Shown: positions 61,126-64,000 of the stretch, one piece after another
Layout: every line of letters starts with the position of its first letter
How positions within the stretch are numbered: the stretch's first letter is position 1
Assembly (NCBI GenBank): GCA_035577985.1
Contig: DATJZY010000188.1
Coordinates: forward strand, 1 to 64,000
From: Candidatus Eisenbacteria bacterium
GTDB lineage: Bacteria; Desulfobacterota; Binatia; DP-6
Length of the DNA: 64,000 nt
Reading direction: 5' to 3'
Program-made: the position numbers and the translations under genes
The notes under the pieces: generated by a model
The model's database searches: none
Seen by the model: the letters and a program-made list of their open reading frames with translations, nothing else
Told to the model about the DNA's origin: nothing

Positions 61126-64000
61126 CCCGCGCCGTCGTCCCCATCCTGGGCGTGCTCCTCGCCCTGGCGACCGGCGAGCTGCTCGCGCGGCTGCACGGCG
61201 ATCGCCTGTGCGTGGGCGAGCCCGGCGTGTTCATGGAAGCCGACGCCCGCTTCGGATGGCGGCATCGTCCCGGCCTCAGGGGATGGGCGACCTATTGCGA
61301 CGATCGACCGATCCCGCCGAGTCCGATCGAGACCGACGACCTCGGGATGCTCGAATCGCCGCTCGACGCGACCCCATCCGGCGCCGCGCGCATGCTGGTC
61401 CTGGGCGGCGTGCTGCCCGAAGGGCTCGGCGTGCGTCCGGAGCGCCGCCTCTCCCGCGCGCTCCAGGAGCGCGCCGACGTCCGCCGCGGGCGACCGTTGC
61501 GTGTGTTCAACGCCGGGACGGGAGGCTTCGCGCTCGACAACGCGCTCCTGTGGTTTCGCGCCGAAGGGGCGCGCCTGCACCCCGACGTCGTCCTCTTGGT
61601 CGCCGACCCCGTGACCGACATGACCGCCGTCTCGCCGGCGCTCATCACCGCCGCGGCGTCGCGGCTGCCGTGGAAGCCGTATCTCCTGCTCGACGGGGAC
61701 GGGCTGCGCGTCTTCACCCCGGCGCCGTTGCAGAGCGATGCGCCGCCGCCGGTACGATCGTCGCTGCTCGACCGGCTCCAGCTCGTACGGCTCGCGCGCG
61801 GCACGGCGCCACCGCCCGGGGCGCCGACGGGGTGGCTGGTCGCCGATCCCACCGGCAGCACGACCGGCGACATGGAGGCGGACCGCGCGCGCGGGCGCGA
61901 CCTCGTGCGCGCGATCCTGCGCGTGCTCCGCGACGAGGTGCGCGCTGCGGGCGGGACACTCGTGGTGGCGATGGCGCCCCTCCCGCGCCTGCCGAACCTC
62001 GGCGAGGCGACGCCCGAGAAGCCGCTGCGATCGATCCTCATCGAGCTCGGCATCCCCACTGTCGACCTGGGCCCTCCGCTGTGGGGCATGCGCAAGCAGC
62101 TCGGTCAGCCCGCGACGATTCCGGGCACGACGCGTCTCGACGCCGGCGGCCATTTCATCGCGAGCCAGGTGATCTGGGACTTCCTCGCCCGGCGGCGCCT
62201 GCTGCCCGACGGGGTCGTACCGGTCGAGGCGCCGGGCGGCGGCAGAGTGGGCGCGTGGCGCCCGTTCCCGCGCGCGTTCGCCGCCGCGCTGTGGGCGGAT
62301 CGCGACGGGCTCGCGATCCGTCTCGCGCTCTACGGCCTGCTCGGCGTGTCGGTCACCTGGATCGCAGCGGTCCTGCCGCTCGTCGTCCGCGTCTGGCTCC
62401 TCGCCGCGACCGGCGTCGCCATGCTCGCGGCACTCGTCGACCCGCAGCTCGCCGCCGCGGCGCTCGTCTTCGCGGTCGCCTTCTACGCTGCGGTCGAATG
62501 GCTCCGCGGCCGCCTGGGCGCGATCGCGATCGCGCTCCTGATCGCGCTCGCCATCGCCGCCGCCGCGCGCTGGCTCGTCGCCGCGCGCCCGATCGAGCCG
62601 GGCGTTCGGCTCTTCGGCGCCTTCGCGACGAGCATGATCGTGCTCCGCTTGGTCGCGTACGCCGTCGATCGGCGGCGCGGCGTTCCGCATCCGACGCCGG
62701 GGCGATTCCTGGCCGCCTTCTTCTTCTTCCCGACCTTCGGCTTCGGGCCGATCGAATCGCCGGCGGCGTTGGCACCGCGGCTCGTTCCCGCCGCGGACGG
62801 TGTCGGACGATTCATCGCTCGCAGCGCCGCCGCGCTCGTCCGCGTCGCGGGCGGTGCGCTGCTGGTCGGCGCGTCGATCCACCTCTTCGGGCTCGTGACG
62901 CCGGACGTGGCCGCGTCGCGCGGCGCGGTGTTCGGCCGCTCCCGCCTGTGGCTCTGGGTGGTCGAGGCGCTGCTCCAGCTCTCGCTCTTCCAGGCCGGCT
63001 GGACGACGATCGCGCGCGGGCTCGCCGCCATGATCGGCGTCGACGTGCCGCCGAACTTCCGTGCGCCCTGGGCCGCGCGCGACCCGCGCGACTTCTGGCG
63101 GCGCTGGTACGCGACGCTGGGCGCCTGGCTCGAGGCCTACGTCGCGCAGCCGCTGCGTGCGCGCGGTCGCTCCCCCCGCCTCGCGCTCGGCGCGTCGGTC
63201 GCCATCGGGGCGGCGTGGTATGGGTGGGTGATCGTGAAGCTCTACGGGCTCGGCGGAAGTCCCCAGAAGCTCGTAGGGGGGCTCGCCGCCTTCGCGGCCG
63301 CGCAGGTCGTCCTGCTCGCCGCGCCGATCCGTGGACTCCCCGGGCGGCTCGCGGCCCTGGTCGGCGTGCCGCTCGGCTTCATCCCGCTCGTCCTGCTGCC
63401 GTGGGGCGGCGTCCGCGCCTGCCTCGGCATCGTGCGCCGCCTCGTGCTGCCGCTCGCCGTCGTCGCGTGCATCGCGCGCGGCGCCTGGGCCGAGGAGGCG
63501 ACGCGCACGGTCGACCTGGCGCGCCAGGTCGACTGCACCGGCGCCACCGACGCGACGGCGGTCGTCGCCCGCGCGCTCGAGGGCCCGAGCGGCAGGACGC
63601 TGGTCGTACCGGCCGGCTGTCGCGTCCTCGTCAGCGGTCCCGCGCCGGGCGGCGCCACGTTCACACTGCCGAGCGGGACCACGATCCGCTGCGACGATCA
63701 CGACGCGGGCTTCGTGCTCGCCCAGCGCCGGTGCGTGGGTGGCCCGACGCCCGGCGCCGCCTGCGACCGGGACGCCGGGTGCGCCGACGGCGGCCGCTGC
63801 GTCACCGCCGGCAAGGCGCCGTTCGCGCCCGACGCGAGCGCGACCTACACGCTCCTGCGCGCGGCCGAGCACGCCACCGACGCCGCCGTCGTCGGCTGCG
63901 GCGTGTTCGTGAACCAGATCGAGCCCTTCGCGCGTTGCGTCGGTGGCGCGCACGACGGACGGCCGTGCGAGGCGGCGCACGGATGCGGCGACGGCGGCAC
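61122..64000 (+). CDS. Giant SGNH-like/MBOAT-like/beta-helix fusion, open at window end
   Basis: A single frame stays open for 959 codons to the window edge. Residues about 85-370 are SGNH-like, but block I LGDSxTEG reads LGGVLPEG (Val97 for Ser); DAGGHF keeps the Asp-His pair. Residues about 395-760 are multi-helix and MBOAT-like: DPRDFWRRWYATLGAWLEAYV matches the EFWRRWHISLSxWLRDYLY signature, but the catalytic GLWHG reads AAWYGW (Tyr700 for His). From about residue 771 a signal-like helix (VRRLVLPLAVVACIARGAWA) leads into a beta-helix/pectate-lyase-like domain with Cys-rich inserts (CVGGPTPGAACDRDAGCADGG). A separate gene could start at GTG 63432 in the same frame. It overlaps the hydrolase (ATGA). 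Confidence 0.75.
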   Translation, partial: MTRAVVPILGVLLALATGELLARLHGDRLCVGEPGVFMEADARFGWRHRPGLRGWATYCDDRPIPPSPIETDDLGMLESPLDATPSGAARMLVLGGVLPEGLGVRPERRLSRALQERADVRRGRPLRVFNAGTGGFALDNALLWFRAEGARLHPDVVLLVADPVTDMTAVSPALITAAASRLPWKPYLLLDGDGLRVFTPAPLQSDAPPPVRSSLLDRLQLVRLARGTAPPPGAPTGWLVADPTGSTTGDMEADRARGRDLVRAILRVLRDEVRAAGGTLVVAMAPLPRLPNLGEATPEKPLRSILIELGIPTVDLGPPLWGMRKQLGQPATIPGTTRLDAGGHFIASQVIWDFLARRRLLPDGVVPVEAPGGGRVGAWRPFPRAFAAALWADRDGLAIRLALYGLLGVSVTWIAAVLPLVVRVWLLAATGVAMLAALVDPQLAAAALVFAVAFYAAVEWLRGRLGAIAIALLIALAIAAAARWLVAARPIEPGVRLFGAFATSMIVLRLVAYAVDRRRGVPHPTPGRFLAAFFFFPTFGFGPIESPAALAPRLVPAADGVGRFIARSAAALVRVAGGALLVGASIHLFGLVTPDVAASRGAVFGRSRLWLWVVEALLQLSLFQAGWTTIARGLAAMIGVDVPPNFRAPWAARDPRDFWRRWYATLGAWLEAYVAQPLRARGRSPRLALGASVAIGAAWYGWVIVKLYGLGGSPQKLVGGLAAFAAAQVVLLAAPIRGLPGRLAALVGVPLGFIPLVLLPWGGVRACLGIVRRLVLPLAVVACIARGAWAEEATRTVDLARQVDCTGATDATAVVARALEGPSGRTLVVPAGCRVLVSGPAPGGATFTLPSGTTIRCDDHDAGFVLAQRRCVGGPTPGAACDRDAGCADGGRCVTAGKAPFAPDASATYTLLRAAEHATDAAVVGCGVFVNQIEPFARCVGGAHDGRPCEAAHGCGDGG

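Noticed and set aside
61083-63980. 965-codon leftward open frame at the right end
   Set aside because: The translation is charged low complexity. The rightward frame shows hydrophobic helices, an MBOAT-like motif and a coupled start.

Overview
The window is G+C-rich (roughly 70% by eye), gene-dense bacterial chromosome. It holds about 55 protein genes, no rRNA, tRNA, CRISPR array or transposase that I can see. The host is Gram-negative-like: it has Lgt, a remnant of Lnt, many lipoprotein signals, a Bat/MoxR operon and periplasmic cytochromes. Thrombospondin-3 and Cys-rich repeat proteins, plus a cytochrome P450/amidohydrolase cluster, fit the deltaproteobacteria-like lineages (Myxococcota, Desulfobacterota, Binatota). 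That placement is inference; no marker gene here settles it.

Layout. 1-3769 (minus): a ThDP enzyme, a CinA-like domain protein, a small secreted protein and a 3'-truncated ketoacyl synthase. 4071-7454 (plus): a large secreted repeat protein. 7464-9729 (minus): rpoZ-dnaJ-rpoH. 9826-10284 (plus): a ferritin-like protein. 10253-16342 (minus): lgt, tlpA-like, ctpA, xseA, xseB, ispA, tlyA, interrupted by a novel-looking palindromic repeat. 16394-18585 (plus): dtd, a DUF1285-like gene, trmL and an MBL-fold lipoprotein. 18593-25216: two amidohydrolases and two P450s around a Cys-rich secreted protein and an lnt remnant. 25323-33647 (plus): a complete seven-gene MoxR/Bat operon ending in a BatD-BatE fusion. 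33649-33905: a second, longer copy of the palindromic repeat. 33916-39294: a di-haem peroxidase-like protein, a beta-helix protein and a tandem-repeat protein. 39337-42116 (minus): a DapF homologue and a cytochrome c/HtrA fusion, both lacking catalytic residues. 42174-48463: DoxX, a sulfatase, a membrane protein, and glpX with a class I aldolase. 48547-53876 (minus): a heterodimeric ABC exporter, a metallopeptidase, a Mut7-C protein and a zinc-ribbon protein. 53983-64000: a surface-glycan locus with rfbD, two SGNH proteins, MBOAT, sulfatase, an alpha/beta hydrolase and a giant fusion ORF that runs off the window.

Genes are packed with ATGA, GTGA or TGATG overlaps, so much of the window is read as translationally coupled operons. 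The most unusual signals are: (i) the two-copy element built from paired 12-13 bp palindromes; (ii) a cluster of enzyme homologues whose catalytic residues are replaced (DapF Cys-to-Ser twice, HtrA Ser-to-Gln, an SGNH-MBOAT fusion with Ser-to-Val and His-to-Tyr); (iii) an lnt fragment beside a terminator-like hairpin; and (iv) a 30-bp long-arm inverted repeat covering the end of doxX.
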